Positions 10,449 through 23,400 of a stretch of DNA of 64,000 nucleotides are shown here, one piece after another. Position numbers and translations under genes: made by a program. The notes beneath the pieces were generated by a model. The model was not told the origin of the DNA. It saw only the letters and a program-made list of their open reading frames with translations, and made no database searches. Position 1 is the stretch's first letter. Each line of letters starts with the position of its first letter. The DNA is from Tigriopus japonicus (lineage: Eukaryota > Arthropoda > Copepoda > Harpacticoida > Harpacticidae), in the NCBI GenBank assembly GCA_010645155.1, contig JAAGOF010000300.1, forward strand, positions 1,113,043 through 1,177,042, written 5' to 3'.

Positions 10449-13400
10449 ATGCCAAGCCTGAAAATGGTCTTGTTGAAGCGATGTTGCGTATGCTTCTCGC
10501 CAAGAAGTGGAACCGTGATTTTGGGCTGCTTTGGCATCCTGTTTTCCGTTTTATCCATGGTACCTCATGTTCTCATCCTCCAGCATCATGAGTATTACAT
10601 TGGGGAATTTGTCAAACAACAAAGAAGCACTGGAGGTGAGTGAAAAAGGGAATCTAATGGGAATAACATTACTAAGTTTTAACCAATGATTCTTTCGACA
10701 GTTCGTGATATCGGGGACGATGATATTCCTAATATTGAGTACTTCAGTCGGATGACTTGGTCTTTTCTCGTGGCAGTGGACGTAATTTTTACCTTTGACT
10801 CCATCCTACTCATAACTGGTAATGTATATTGAGCATTGGAAAAGAACAAGTCAAATGCTTTTGTATTTGGGAGATGCAAACTTCAAGTATACTTCATCGA
10901 TCCACTTCCTCCTTTTGGGGCCTTTTTAACGCACTCACGCTGCTATAATAGCGATTTAGGAATGTTACCTTCTAGGCAGTAGAGGTTAAAGTGAAAATTT
11001 CATTAAATGTTAAAAAAATGGAACCTTACACAAGGAAACTTTTAGACGTTAATCCACACTCACAGACTGAGAACCATTCTGATACTGGTCATAAAATTGC
11101 CTATATGAAATATTTGGACCATGTGATGGCTAGCTTCGCTGGCCAGACGAGGCTCAACCCTCCGACCCTAAAATCAACAATCACAAAATCTAAAAAAAAT
11201 CTATATTGAAACCATGCTTTCAATATTGAAAGCATGGTTTCAGTGTGCTTTGGTGCAGATTAAGCATACAAGGTCTTATCTTACAGTGGGAACATTGCCT
11301 AGAGCCCAAATTGTGACGCAGAAGTAGTTTTTTGTGTTAGGATGGGCCCCATTCGAAAAATTGATATTATGTTTGGATATCAGAAAAGTACATCCAAGCT
11401 TGTTTTCGTGCCAAGAACATTTGATCTTTTGTTCGAGTCTTTAACTACTGCGTTCATAGTGTTCAATATTTCTTGGCAGTAATAATAAAGGAAACATTAA
11501 TTATTCCTTTTTGAACATTTTTCACCGTAGGTTTTTTCATGAGAGCATGCCCTCAGCGTTGAAAATCTACTGGGCTCTTTGTATTTTTGTGCTCAGACAG
11601 GATATTCCAATTTTTTGTCATCGCACCATAAAAACTACCAGCGACATCCGTCAATTAGGCATCTGTTGTTGTAGTTGTAGGCGTGGTTACATTAAACCCA
11701 CCGGTTCGGAAAAGTTCTCTTTTGACCTTTCCAAACCAACATGTAATTGATAATAGCTGTATTTATGGCCACTTGAAGGACTAATGCCACATATCCTTGG
11801 TGAGCAAATTTAGGTCATACGCAGGCACCACCGAGTATAGCTTGCAAATAACATTTTATGCTTCAAGAAATTGTCAAATCAATTACTAAGGACACATCTT
11901 TTAGGACATGGTACACCTATCACTAGATAGTTCTGTCTAATGCCTTAGCCATCATCCGCACATTTTTGGTAGAGCTTAATTTACATGTGTAGACAAGGTT
12001 CGACCCTTCGGAGACCTGGAATCAAAGACATTTTCAAACTACAAAAAATAAAGGTACTAAGGACGATAGTAACCATTGCGTTCCCTCAATGCACAATAGA
12101 AGAGCCCCAAGAAGGACGAAATTATGGACCTAATGATCACAGTTTGAAAAGCCATCCTCGAGTCCTGTTTTGTTACGCAAAAAAAGGCTCAAATATTGAG
12201 TTCATCAAACGAAGCACATTTTCTGCAACTGCTTTCAACAGTAATATTTGTATTGTTTGAATTTGTGCACTTGACATGCGATCTATCATCAAAATGGTCA
12301 GTTTCAGAATGGTCTTTCGCCTCATAAATGTCCTCTTTGTTTTCTTGGAACATCACGGACCACCTTACTCAGTTTCTCATTTTATCATTATTTTTGACTT
12401 GAGGTTCACAAATGATCAGTGCTAATTGTTTTGTCTTGTATTGTATTTCGGGACTTGTATTTTTGTACAGTGGGGAATTTAGTAACTGAATACTAGTTGC
12501 TCCCCTGCCCCTGGAGAGGTCTTATTTCTGAGCCCGTTGGGCTCCATGTAAAATTTGCAATAAAGTAATCTGATAATGATATTATGATAAGTAAATGATG
12601 TTATAGAGTGAAATAAAATAAATAAAACTAAATATGATATTTGAAAAGACAATGAATATGGTACCGTAGAAAAATGGTTATTTTGTCACGTGGTGTGTGA
12701 TGAGTTGTTTGGCTTTCTTGTAGTAATCAAAATAAAACCTAACCAAAATCGTTTGTTTTAGGCGTGGCTTGCGAACGTCGATATTTCTTGATTCCTTGGC
12801 TCGTTACGTCATTCTGTTCAAGATTATTTTCCGTGGTCATGATCCTCGCCGCTATGTTCAGTTATGCTAATGATTTCTCGTTTGTCATCTTCTTCACTCT
12901 CGGTAAAATCCACACATTACACTCATTAACATTCATTCTAAGGCCTAACGTTATTCCATTTATGTTTACAGCACCCATTCAAGCTCTAGGCATTTACTTT
13001 TGGGTGGTTGTCTACTCGACCTTCCACCAGATGAAACCCGAGAACGAAAGTGCCAGCACGTGTGCTTTGAACTTCAGTCAGAATCACTCCACTTCGATCT
13101 CGTGCCAATCTAGGCCCAACTCTCTGCATTCCAATACTCAATCTCGGCCCAGCTTTCATGGTCAAAGCTCTCTGGTACAATCCACTGTGGCCACGGAACC
13201 ACCTTCAACCACAACTGTTACCATCGAAGAAGATCGAAGTTGTAGTCAAGTGACTCACTCAGCCTCGATTTCCAGTGTTCCATCTCCACGGAACACTTTG
13301 AGACGAACGCGAGGATCGAGCCCACCCCCTCCATATGAAGTAAGTTCCATGGATAGAATATGATTGGGACTAGGAACTAACGGCCATGCCATTGATACAG

Positions 13401-14345
13401 TAATGGATAACGTGTCCCTCACGTAACCTCGACGCCTTTACATAATTGTGAAGCGTTTTGGAAGACAAGGGGAAAGAGCAATTTTGTGTGGGTCCTGCCA
13501 CTTTTTAGTACTTTTAACTTTACATAGGCCTAAATTGATTGAATTTACGTAGCGTTTATGCATAGACTATTAAATTGAAATCTGCGCCACATGTGGTTAG
13601 GTTCAGACATAGTTAGCATATGGGAATGCTTAATGTCAGCGTTCAGCAAAACGTTAAGTAAATTTCTTGACAGCATTATTTTCCCAAAATGTCAACTATT
13701 TTGATGAAATAATGTCACTCTCCAGAAATATTACCTTGAAAATATACATTAAAAAATTAGATATACAAATAAGAAACTAGTTGGAAACTTTGTTTAAATC
13801 CAATCCCAAGCAGCGCTGACATCAAACGGTTTAAGTTGACATTCTGCATTATTCACCGAATTTTTTTTGCTTCAATAATCTACAGTAGATACTAAGAAGT
13901 GAAACCAAGAAACCATGATGCCAAGCTAGAGTAAGGAAAGGAACCACGTTTCAAAGGCTTCCGTGTCAAAATTTACTTTCCATAACGTCTCATATGGCGG
14001 CCACTGACTTTTGTTCTATTTTTGCCTATTTTAATTGCCAATTGGTTTCAGGCTGTGGCGGTGGATATTGATAAGGAACAACAAGCCATTGCAGCTGGTT
14101 TGGATTCCAAGAACTTGACCTTTTCGAAGCAAAACTCAGTGGAAACCGCGACTCTCTCAGCCCAAGGGAGTGTGCGCGACTCTCAAAACGACGTTCCAAC
14201 CGCGGTTTTGATATCGCCCGTGACAACCAGTAGTATATCCAATGATTTGGTTTCATCGGATACTAATCCCGACATGATCGAGAACCACGGCGAGGAAACG
14301 GATGACCAAGATCAAGATGAAGATTGCCGATTGGTCCAAGCTTAA
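10449..14345 (+). CDS. Four-TM LAPTM/DUF4728-like membrane protein with PPPPY motif
   Basis: Five exons join in frame: 10449-10635, 10702-10818, 12762-12902, 12972-13339 and 14052-14345, giving 368 residues. All introns are GT-AG; the first three junctions split a codon after its first base and the last is in phase 0. The 69 bp third intron is a multiple of three and has no stop, so the frame also reads through it. The N-terminus is Cys-rich (KRCCVCF) and is followed by four hydrophobic segments at about residues 23-45, 80-103, 110-135 and 147-166. This resembles arthropod lysosome-associated LAPTM/DUF4728 tetraspans. The Ser/Thr-rich tail carries PPPPY, a PY motif of the kind that binds Nedd4-family WW domains and helps lysosomal sorting in LAPTM proteins, then an acidic end. 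The second ATG (residue 6) has a good context and may be the true start. The gene converges with C/EBP, 148 bp away. The family call is by architecture, so moderate. Confidence 0.8.
11207..11242. repeat. Perfect 36 bp palindrome
   Basis: The half-site TGAAACCATGCTTTCAAT is followed immediately by its exact reverse complement with no spacer. It lies within an intron. It may be a tiny transposon footprint or a cruciform-forming site. Confidence 0.85.
12440..12570 (+). mobile_element. Possible non-LTR element 3' UTR
   Basis: The stretch runs through CCCCTGCCCCTGGAGAGG and GAGCCCGTTGGGCTCC (a short hairpin) to a TTTGCAATAAAG signal and an AT-rich microsatellite-like end. This layout is common in arthropod LINE 3' ends. 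No reverse transcriptase was found just upstream, so the call is tentative. Confidence 0.25.
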
Positions 14346-14493
14346 GTTTGTTTCCGCCTATCTTTGTTTTAAATGTGGTAGCATCAGAGCCTAAGAGTTT
14401 CGACCTCAATCATTATATCACAAGAAGCTCTCATTAACAATCATCATAATATAAGAAATAACACAGATAAAGATTGCTCGCTTAATACCGCTC

Positions 14494-17400
14494 TTAGTTG
14501 ATCATGCCTGCCTCTTTCAAGGATCGGTAATAGCCTCTTAATTTCATCACGTTGCGACTCAGTTTGGCGAGTTTGAGCTCCAGAGAAGCATTCCTCTCCT
14601 TGAGAAACTTTTCCTTCCTCACCAACTCCTCAAAACTCCTCTTGGCCTTCTCTCTGGATTTGCGGACAGCGATGTTGTTCCGCTCTCGACGAAGCATGTA
14701 TTGCATGGTCTTTTCCTTGGGGCCTTTGTTATGGTTTGAAGGTGGAACCATCTTGCTTGAGTGTCCAAGACCAGGAGTGACCAGGTGTCGTTCATGCTCA
14801 TCGCCATAAGGAGAAAGAAAATGTTTGTTGCGCAACTGAAGATGAGAGTTTGAGTCGGGTTGAGGATTGGATGAGAATTTTGGAACACTGTCGTAGTATT
14901 CGTTCGTTAAGTGGGACGGATCTGAGTGAGCCATTGATTGATGGTGGCGATAAGGTAACGATCCATGGGCTTGGTTCAAATTGGGCAGAGCAGAAAGCTG
15001 GAACGAGATTTAGAAGATATTCAATTGTGTCTTCCATTGCAGTTGGCGAAATAGTTGGAACTTTGTATCCCGCAAATCATGATTGCCTTAGTTTGTGGTA
15101 AAGGGATGAAGATTGTTTCAACCTGTTCTGGAATGAATTGTCAGCATTGGTTTAATGGTTTAATTTCGTCCAAAGAAAATGTGAAACCATCAACAACGTT
15201 TTTAGTTTAACAAACTCATCTTCTTTAAGTACTAAAACTGCTGAAGCATTGAAACCGTTTTTAAATACTAATTTGCTTCTCGGTGCCAGCAACAACTCAC
15301 CAATGAAGTTATGAATTAAGGAAAAAACCAGAAAAAGTGAGGCGAGTTGTTGCCGGCAAAATTAGGGACCCTAATAGGTAGACTGGCCGGCTTAGGCTAA
15401 CACACGGTGCGATGATTCACGCTGGTGATTGGTCAAGAGCATTCAGTTAAACATTCAGCTGATCCTGACGAAGTTCAATAACAAACCAAAGTACTTCTTC
15501 TTTGTAGATTTTTTAGTGATCTGACTTGGTGCTGGGGTTGCCAATTTACCTATTTGAAATCACGTTCCCCTCCGTCTACCTGTTTTCATAAACCGGTTTT
15601 TTCTTTAAGGAGCACCACAAGGCAAGACGTTCTTAACATTTGTGACTTCTGAGCAGGGTTGCAAATTAAACTCAAATTCGCAAATGCTCATATACATGAG
15701 CACAGTACAAATTCTCCTAGAGGTAACCAACCCTACCTTGCAACCTGCCGTGAAAAAACTTGCGCAAGCCCAGATTTTACATCACCAAGATTTTCGGTCA
15801 ATCACATTTTTTTGCTGATGCTTTCAGCAGATTTGTCAAAGACAACAGTCTCATCCTAAATGCATCAAAAACCCAACTCATGGTTGGGGGAAATATTACC
15901 ATGCATGGAGCTGCTTCCTTTAAAAATCACTATTGATGTAGTGGAGGTCAGTTCTACAAAGAAAGTGAAACTTCTTGGTGTGAAATTTGACAACACCTTC
16001 TCTACAATCTCCCCAAAAATTAAGTGGCCCAATCAGCAAGCCCTGCCTTTGTGTCAAGGCTCTCCAACCACTTGCCCCGAGGTGAATATCTGAGTCAGCT
16101 GGCCAATGGACTTGTGCTTGTGAAGGTCGGTTACTCTGGGGCAGCTGTTATTGCTTGTTGTCTTGAAGGCGACACCTCCCAACCTTCTACAGGTTATAGA
16201 TCTGCTCAGGTAGCCATAAATGACGTTTCATGGGCCATCACTGGCATCAGGACAAACCACGTGCGGATTCCAGACCTCCTAAACCACGCACATCTCCCCT
16301 CCATTAACCAGATAGCACTGAGAGCAATGGCAATTCAGGCTTGGAAAGCTAACCATAGCTCAGATGGGAGAAACACAAAGACAAATCCCATTGGCTAGAT
16401 CTTCCCTTACAACACCCACCACCACTACTACAACAACAACTAGATCCTCTGAAATTGGCCTCATTCAAGTTCCCCTCAAAGGGGCAACACCTTTGCTGTT
16501 CATACCACAACTTTTCCCCTGAGCTTAGGAGGGCACCCACAAAGAAAGCTGCCACTACCATTGCCAAGAATCTGCCAAAGATGGCTCTAATTTAGTTCTT
16601 GTTTGGATCTCATTTTCAACATGAAGCTGTTCCTTTATAGTTCAAATTTGTTTTACATTGTTATTGCTCTTTTGTTATGTGCCACGCTCATGGAACAATT
16701 GAGGTGCTTTGAAACTCCCTGCAAAATAAACAGCTGACGTAAGTGCATGGGCGAAAAAAATGTAGACAAGCGCTCACCGTTAGTCGCCTTGCGATCATTA
16801 GACATTGTTGAAACTAAGCAGAATTTGATATAAAAATAAGATATCTCTGTGCTTGGGAACTTGTAAAAGTAACTCAAGGTACCTTGCAAGTGACTTAACC
16901 TTCAGCAAATTCCCAATGAAGAATCTGAGTTGATTATGGGACACGTGAACAAGACTAAAGAACAAAAATATGTTGAAAGGAACCGCACACACACAGTAAA
17001 GCAACCCAAACTGATGATCAAATAAATACCCATACAGTCCTCAAGTACAACATCCGTCTTACAACCTCGGCCAAGGAACTGAGCGGAAGCAAAGAAACAT
17101 GAAATGGGGTGAAAAACCAAATTCTGCCATCATTTTTGAACTGCTTTGACTTAAGCATTATTGTCCCTCAAAATCATCTGAACTTAAAGCATTTTGGAGT
17201 CAACATATTTTTGATAATTTGAAAAAAAATAATAGGCATTCACACCACGCTGATCAAATGGGAATGAAAGCTCTGATTTCTTGACAGAAGGCAGATCGAG
17301 AAGCAAGATCCTCATACTTTGATGGGCGAAGATGAAAAAAAGTTCACATTACTCCATCAAACCATCAAAGAGAGTTAATGATTAATATAGATTTTATAAT

Positions 17401-20400
17401 CTATATTAATCATTAAGTCTCTTTACAGGGAATCCCATTCCTTGTAGCTAGGTCGGCAACCGGTGGGCCGCGGCCCAAATGTGAGCCCAAGTTGGTCATT
17501 GGTGGGCCCAGGAGCTATGGAAAAAGTCCAAAATAGTGTGCCCAAGAGCCATCCATAGAACTGTACCTGTGGGCCCAAAGCTCTTTGATCGCTAATTTGT
17601 GGGCCCCTGAACCTATCAATGCCTGTTTGGTGGGCCCCTGACGTCATGAATCAAATTTCGTGGGCCTTGACCTAAAAAGAGTTGCCGACCCCTGTCTTAG
17701 ACAGTCCGTGTTGGTCGGGCTTTCATAAATTTTATTGGCCATTCTATATATCAGTGTCTCTAGGTAAAATGGAAGCAAAACAGATTAAAGTCTAAATATT
17801 CATGCTTGAGTATCCATGCTTGAGTATCCATGCTTGAGTATCCAAGCTCAGAACATATGCTTCAGTTGTTGAATATAAAACGTAACTTATGATCTGGAAG
17901 TATAGTCCAGCATGAATATTTGACCTGTTTTTCATCTTAGTACTGATGGATTCAATCTGGTGTTCAATCTGATCAATCATTTTTGCGCGCGCTACTTTGT
18001 TGTGACTCTCAATCCATGCAAAACTGTACGTTTGTCAGTTCTATGAGAAATGCGTTCGGGCATAGAGAAAATCCAAAAAGTATTCCACTTTTTCGGAGAC
18101 TTCCGACCTGGGGTGACATCAAGATTACGCAAAGATTTTTCACACTGTATTTGGAATGGGCTAATAGCTAGGGGTGCAGATTTCAGGCAAATAAGAGTTT
18201 ATGCCCAAAGACATGTTTATTTGCTATTTGCTAGCTTTTCAAGTTTATTTGCCATTTTTCATTATATTTGACATTTTTTGGCTATTTGGGGGCCAATTAT
18301 TGCAAATTTTTTTAAAGATTTTTGTCAGGAAAACTTTGCGCATTTTGACTGAAGGGAACGGAGGGAAATGTTCATGGATGATTACATGGTACCAGTTACT
18401 TGACGTGTAGACAAGCAAGGGCGATTCAGCGTCAGCGACTAGTGGAAACTTCCACAAATAAGTCACGGTGATTTTTCCGAATTTCTGAGATTTAAGGCCA
18501 TCCCCAGATGAAGTCTTTGTAAATTCGAAAAGCTGAATATATCCAGGTTTTGAAACTGAATACATTAAAATCGCCAATGGGCCATTTTCAGGACAAAAAT
18601 AAACATTAAAAAAATGTTACGAGTTGTTTCAAATAAATCCCGCCATACATAATCTGGGTGACTAAAAACGAAATTTTCAAAAATAAATTCTCTATATTCC
18701 ATAAAATGCACTTGAAATTATCATGCAGTTATTGTAAATCTTACTAGCCACTTTTCTTGCTACGTATAAGAAAGCAAATGAGTGAGTATTTTTAGTTGCA
18801 CATTTGCGTTTCTTAGTTTATGCTACTTGCTTCTACTGACAAATCTGGTCACTTCTGATCAGCGAAGATTAAACTCTTTCGTTCCATTTGTTTGAGATCT
18901 AAGTGTTGCCAAAAATACATAATTGAAAAAATTTGATGGCTTTTCATTGATTAATAAATGTAATTGTAGAAACTTTTAGATCTCGTGTGAACAATAAAAA
19001 CATTTAGGTGCGGATAAGTGAGGTACGTTCAAGCAATACAGCTCAATTTATTTACTTGGGGAAACTTGGTCAGGTTTATTCTGTTTCGCAGTTACCTTTC
19101 TTTTAAGTTATTCTCTCTGCTTGTTCTGTAATTCCTTCGAATGGACAGAGTCCCTAATTTTGGCATGCCTTGTAACGGGTATCAACTTGTTTTCTTCCTG
19201 TCTTATGTCTTACAATCGGCCAGCCACAATTCAATAAAAGCCAAGAATTCAGGATGTGCATCAAGAAGGACCTAAGATTACCATTTTTAATGTCTTGTGC
19301 AGACATTTGTGACACTGATTTTCAGACTCCAGGATTGAAGACTTGTGACAAGATGCTCAGGAAAGGAGAAGAAGACTATCGGACCTTGAAGTTAGCCTCG
19401 CAAGTGCAAAAGCATTTAAGTGAAGAAAACCGGTTTACCCTGTGCACAAACATTAGTGTTACAGCCCCAATCCTCCCACAATCATTGTCCGTGCAACTAG
19501 TGATGGGGGGCAAACAAGAGATTGGGCAAGCTGTACTGGCACAATGCTTGGGCTTGCTGAAGCTTGGCATAGCTTGGGTGCTTGTACAAGTACTTTTCCC
19601 AGCTAACAGGTTTGCCAAATTTGCTATGAACGAAGAATAAACTTGCCATCCGAATTTCACTAAACCAGGCTGATTCAGCTAAATAGGGCCCATACCTTTG
19701 AAACGATGTATTTTTAAGAAAATTACACATTTCAATTCTCTCACATGGGGAAATGCAAAATATTTCGAGAATACTAAAAAAAGATTTGGCATTTTACTTT
19801 TTCATGCCGGCAACTGTGAGTAAACGAGATTGTTCTGGAAGTGTGACTTCTAAATCTCGGTCTTGATTAGCCTCAAAAGTGCATTCATGTGTGGCCTAGA
19901 ACCAAAACAAAAAAAAAACCATGGTTTTGCAAATGCTATCCAAATTGAAATATTTTTTTGTATCACTTCCACTATTTATTGCTAAATTATTTAGGTCAAA
20001 AGATCATCGAAAATGCAACTTGACATTTTTTCTTCTAAGTCACACTGCAAGTATCTTAACTCTTCAAAGAGCAACTGCCGGCAACTGCATCTTCCGATGT
20101 TCCTTGAGCTTGGGAAGTGTATTGGTGTATTGCCCAAGTAATGCTTGTCAACAACTTGTTCTTGGGTGTTTGTGATGACTCATTACTTGCCCAAGTCACA
20201 TCACTACGTGCAACTGATTTTGTTAAGAAGAGAATATAGGAATAATACCCAAGCAAGAACAATGGAACTGTCTCTCAAATAAATGTTCGGTGATTGATCC
20301 AATCTAAAAATGTGTTTAGAACATCTTTTCAAAGACATCTACGATCATTCACTAAACCCAAACCCTTGAATCATCATCATCTGAAACATGAATCAAAAGA

Positions 20401-23400
20401 GACCCCTTCGACTTCTTTGAAGATTCTGTGGACCTCCAGAATAACCTAAGACACTACAACCAATCAACAAATAGCCTCAAAAACCTGGCCTGCAGATCAA
20501 AGTGCAAAAAGTCATTCGAACTTTTAGCAGTGTCTTTGAGAGAAAAAGTCTAACTAAAATAGCTTTTAAAGATTACACAAATCCGTAGTGTGTTTAAGAT
20601 AGGATAAAAAATCACAAGTCTTCAATCCTGGAGTCTGAAAATCAGTGTCACAAATGTCATAGAAAATGTAACTTCTGCACGAAATGTAAGTCCAGAACAT
20701 TGGAAGAGATTAGAACTTGGTCCAGAACTTGATGTCATAGTGCCCAGTATTCTTGGAAACGCCCTACAGAAATTGGCTCAAGAAATACAACGTTCAACAG
20801 AATGAAGCAAGGAGCCTTGGCATGGCTCATAAAGTCAAACAATGGATGGACAACAAAAGTTTCCAATTCGAGAGTTTTGTCAGTGAACCTTAAAAAATGA
20901 AACATTCTATTCTTACTACCATGTACAAGACCAGCAATTTAGCAATAATTAGCTCAATCAATCAAGATGTCTCTCTCTCCAGACCTAATGATTGTCCCAT
21001 AATATAATGAACAACTGTGACATATGGATCCTTTATGTAAATAAAGATGTTTCATCGTTGATCATATTGATATTCCCTTTCAGTAGTTTCAGTAAAATAA
21101 AATCAGACCAAATTTTGAAGACCTTTGCAGTTATCTCTTGAAATGTATGATCATTGCCAAATCATGTCCATTATGTTTTGTCTTGTTTGAAAATTTTATG
21201 AAAATTCTATCGGATGAGCAATGAATTTTCACGCCCGCCTAACATTAAGATTCCTGCCAGAGAAAAGTAAGGTGTGATGAATTCAGAAAAACCATTTTGA
21301 AGGTTGGTTTTTCTTCTATTTTGCTTTTGATTTGTTTTTCATAATTATGACCATGATGGAAAAGGAAATAAAAAGGTGCCACAACTCAGATGTGCTTTGT
21401 GTATGACGTGAACTTATAAAGCCTGCGAAAATCGAAGGATGTTTGGTCTGACAATGATAGAACAGCCAAGAAACCGAAGAGTCTAGATGCAGACTACAAG
21501 TGTTAAAGTTAGTTGGGCGGTTCCTGCCGCACTATAAAAATTAACTGAACTGTCAGGATCTGGAATAAAAACAGTCAATACCTTTTATACCAGCATTTTT
21601 CATTGTTATCATGTACACTTGGTTGACTTATCTTACGTAAAATACAAATTATTTTCGTTCAAATGGTGCCGGTCTTTTCTTGAATGAAATCCTCGGATGA
21701 TTTCATTCTCATCAGCATGACTAACGAATCAATCTTTATAAAGCGAAGAAAAACCTCTCTCCGATGTATAGTGGTATTTCACAAAAGTAACTTCTGAAGA
21801 AGTCCCAAGATATTTCCTTCCAACAAGCAATCAAATGGTGAATGCTTGATAAAAATGAATTTCAAAGTTTTGAAGAGCTATTAGTCAAGTAGGAAGAAAA
21901 AAAACAGCCACACTGGCAGAAATCTCGTTCAGGCGGGATTTTTTTCTTAATCAATGGAACCTCTCTTTTAAACGTAAATATGTCCCTAGAATGACCCATT
22001 GGCGAATTTAGTGCATTCAGTTTCGAAACCTGGAGATATTCAGCTTTTCAAATATACAAGAACTTTCACTGGGGATGGCCTCAAGTCTCAGAAAGTCGGA
22101 CAAATCACCGTGAAGTCCTACGCGCCGACAATTGTACAATGATCTTGCTCTTGCTCTTGCACGGGCAAGGTTTACGACATTATTCGCAAATAATTTACTT
22201 TTTTCACCCAATTTATGGGCAACTTTGGCCAGTATGACTTGCTAACAAGGCGGAAAAATGGCGGCAATGGCCTCTCTATTCCCTTCCTTTATGTTTTTTT
22301 TATTGGTAAGTATTGGTAAACTTGGATCGTAGAGGGTTCATTAATGTCACCAAATAACCAAGAATCCGAAAATAAATCTGATTCATTTTTCCAAATTTGG
22401 GACAAATTATCACTGCCAAATTCGATAACAAAAATAAAAGTCCTTAAATCAGATTAGAATAGGACGACTCTCGGTCAACAATCAATGCAGCACTTTTAAG
22501 TTGTGGTGGAAAAGGAATGTTGCACTGAAAAAAAAAACACTCTTGCATCTCTCAAACCCAGCTGAATGTTGTTTACATCAAAAATGCTCAATATGTACTA
22601 CTTTATGGCTATTTAGATGATAATCATTATTGAATTTTCTCCCAATTTCGTATTACGTTTCCGATAAACCAAACAAAACATCTTCATTAAATAATATTTG
22701 TAAAAATTCAATTTCCGTCGATCCGACAATTTTTGATGTGCTGTCATTTTCCATTTACCGGGTGTTTCAAAAGAAACGGAACACCTAATTCCATCGTCAA
22801 TAACTCATGATTGAAACCATGTATGAACCTCACCTTTATTGGATAGAATTGGCCAAACACTTGACTTGAAAAGTCAGAAAAAGCAATTTCACCCAATTTC
22901 AATATTTAAGCGACGACGATTTTTTCCCTGAAGGGCACTTTACGAAAACAGAGCGTTCGTGACTCCGATTTTTTTCTCTCTTCAGAAATTTGGCTAAAAT
23001 AAAAAATAAGGCGACAAAAAGAGAATAACAACTTGCGTATCTTAAGAATTGTTATCTGCCGCATCTTTTTGATCTCTATACATTTTTTGTGAGATCAACC
23101 ATTTCCGAGTTACGGACATGGTTTGCCGTTCCGTTTCTTATGCATCACCCGGTAGAACGACGAAGTCTGTATTATTGGTCGAAGGTTGTTCCCCAAAAAT
23201 ACGTGTATACAAGTTAAGTGCGAAGGTAACAGATTTAATCACTTTGATTGATTACGTATCAATTCAAAATGGTTAAATCTGCACAAATAAGAAGAAATTT
23301 GAATGAAAGCCAACGATCTGAACTCCCACTCGACAAAGCCTGATGCTCTTTTAAATATTGTATACCAAACCGATCTTATCAACCCAGATTTCCAATCCAA

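Larger units (their letters stand above)
10819..12761. other. Long intron 2 of the four-TM gene
   Basis: 1.94 kb of AT-rich intron. It contains a perfect 36 bp palindrome (11207-11242) and, near its 3' part (about 12440-12570), a stretch resembling a retrotransposon 3' UTR. Open frames inside it have no family resemblance. Confidence 0.6.

Noticed and set aside
10131..10558. Overlapping frames upstream and across exon 1 of the four-TM gene
   Set aside because: They lack splice support and family resemblance; the exon 1 frame is supported by four in-frame junctions.
18168..18200. TAGGGGTGCAGATTT, resembling a hAT end
   Set aside because: No partner terminus or 8 bp duplication identified nearby.
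19254..19640. 128-codon frame MCIKKDLRL...
   Set aside because: No family recognised; part of it is the 47 bp inverted repeat, so it is more likely repeat sequence than a gene.
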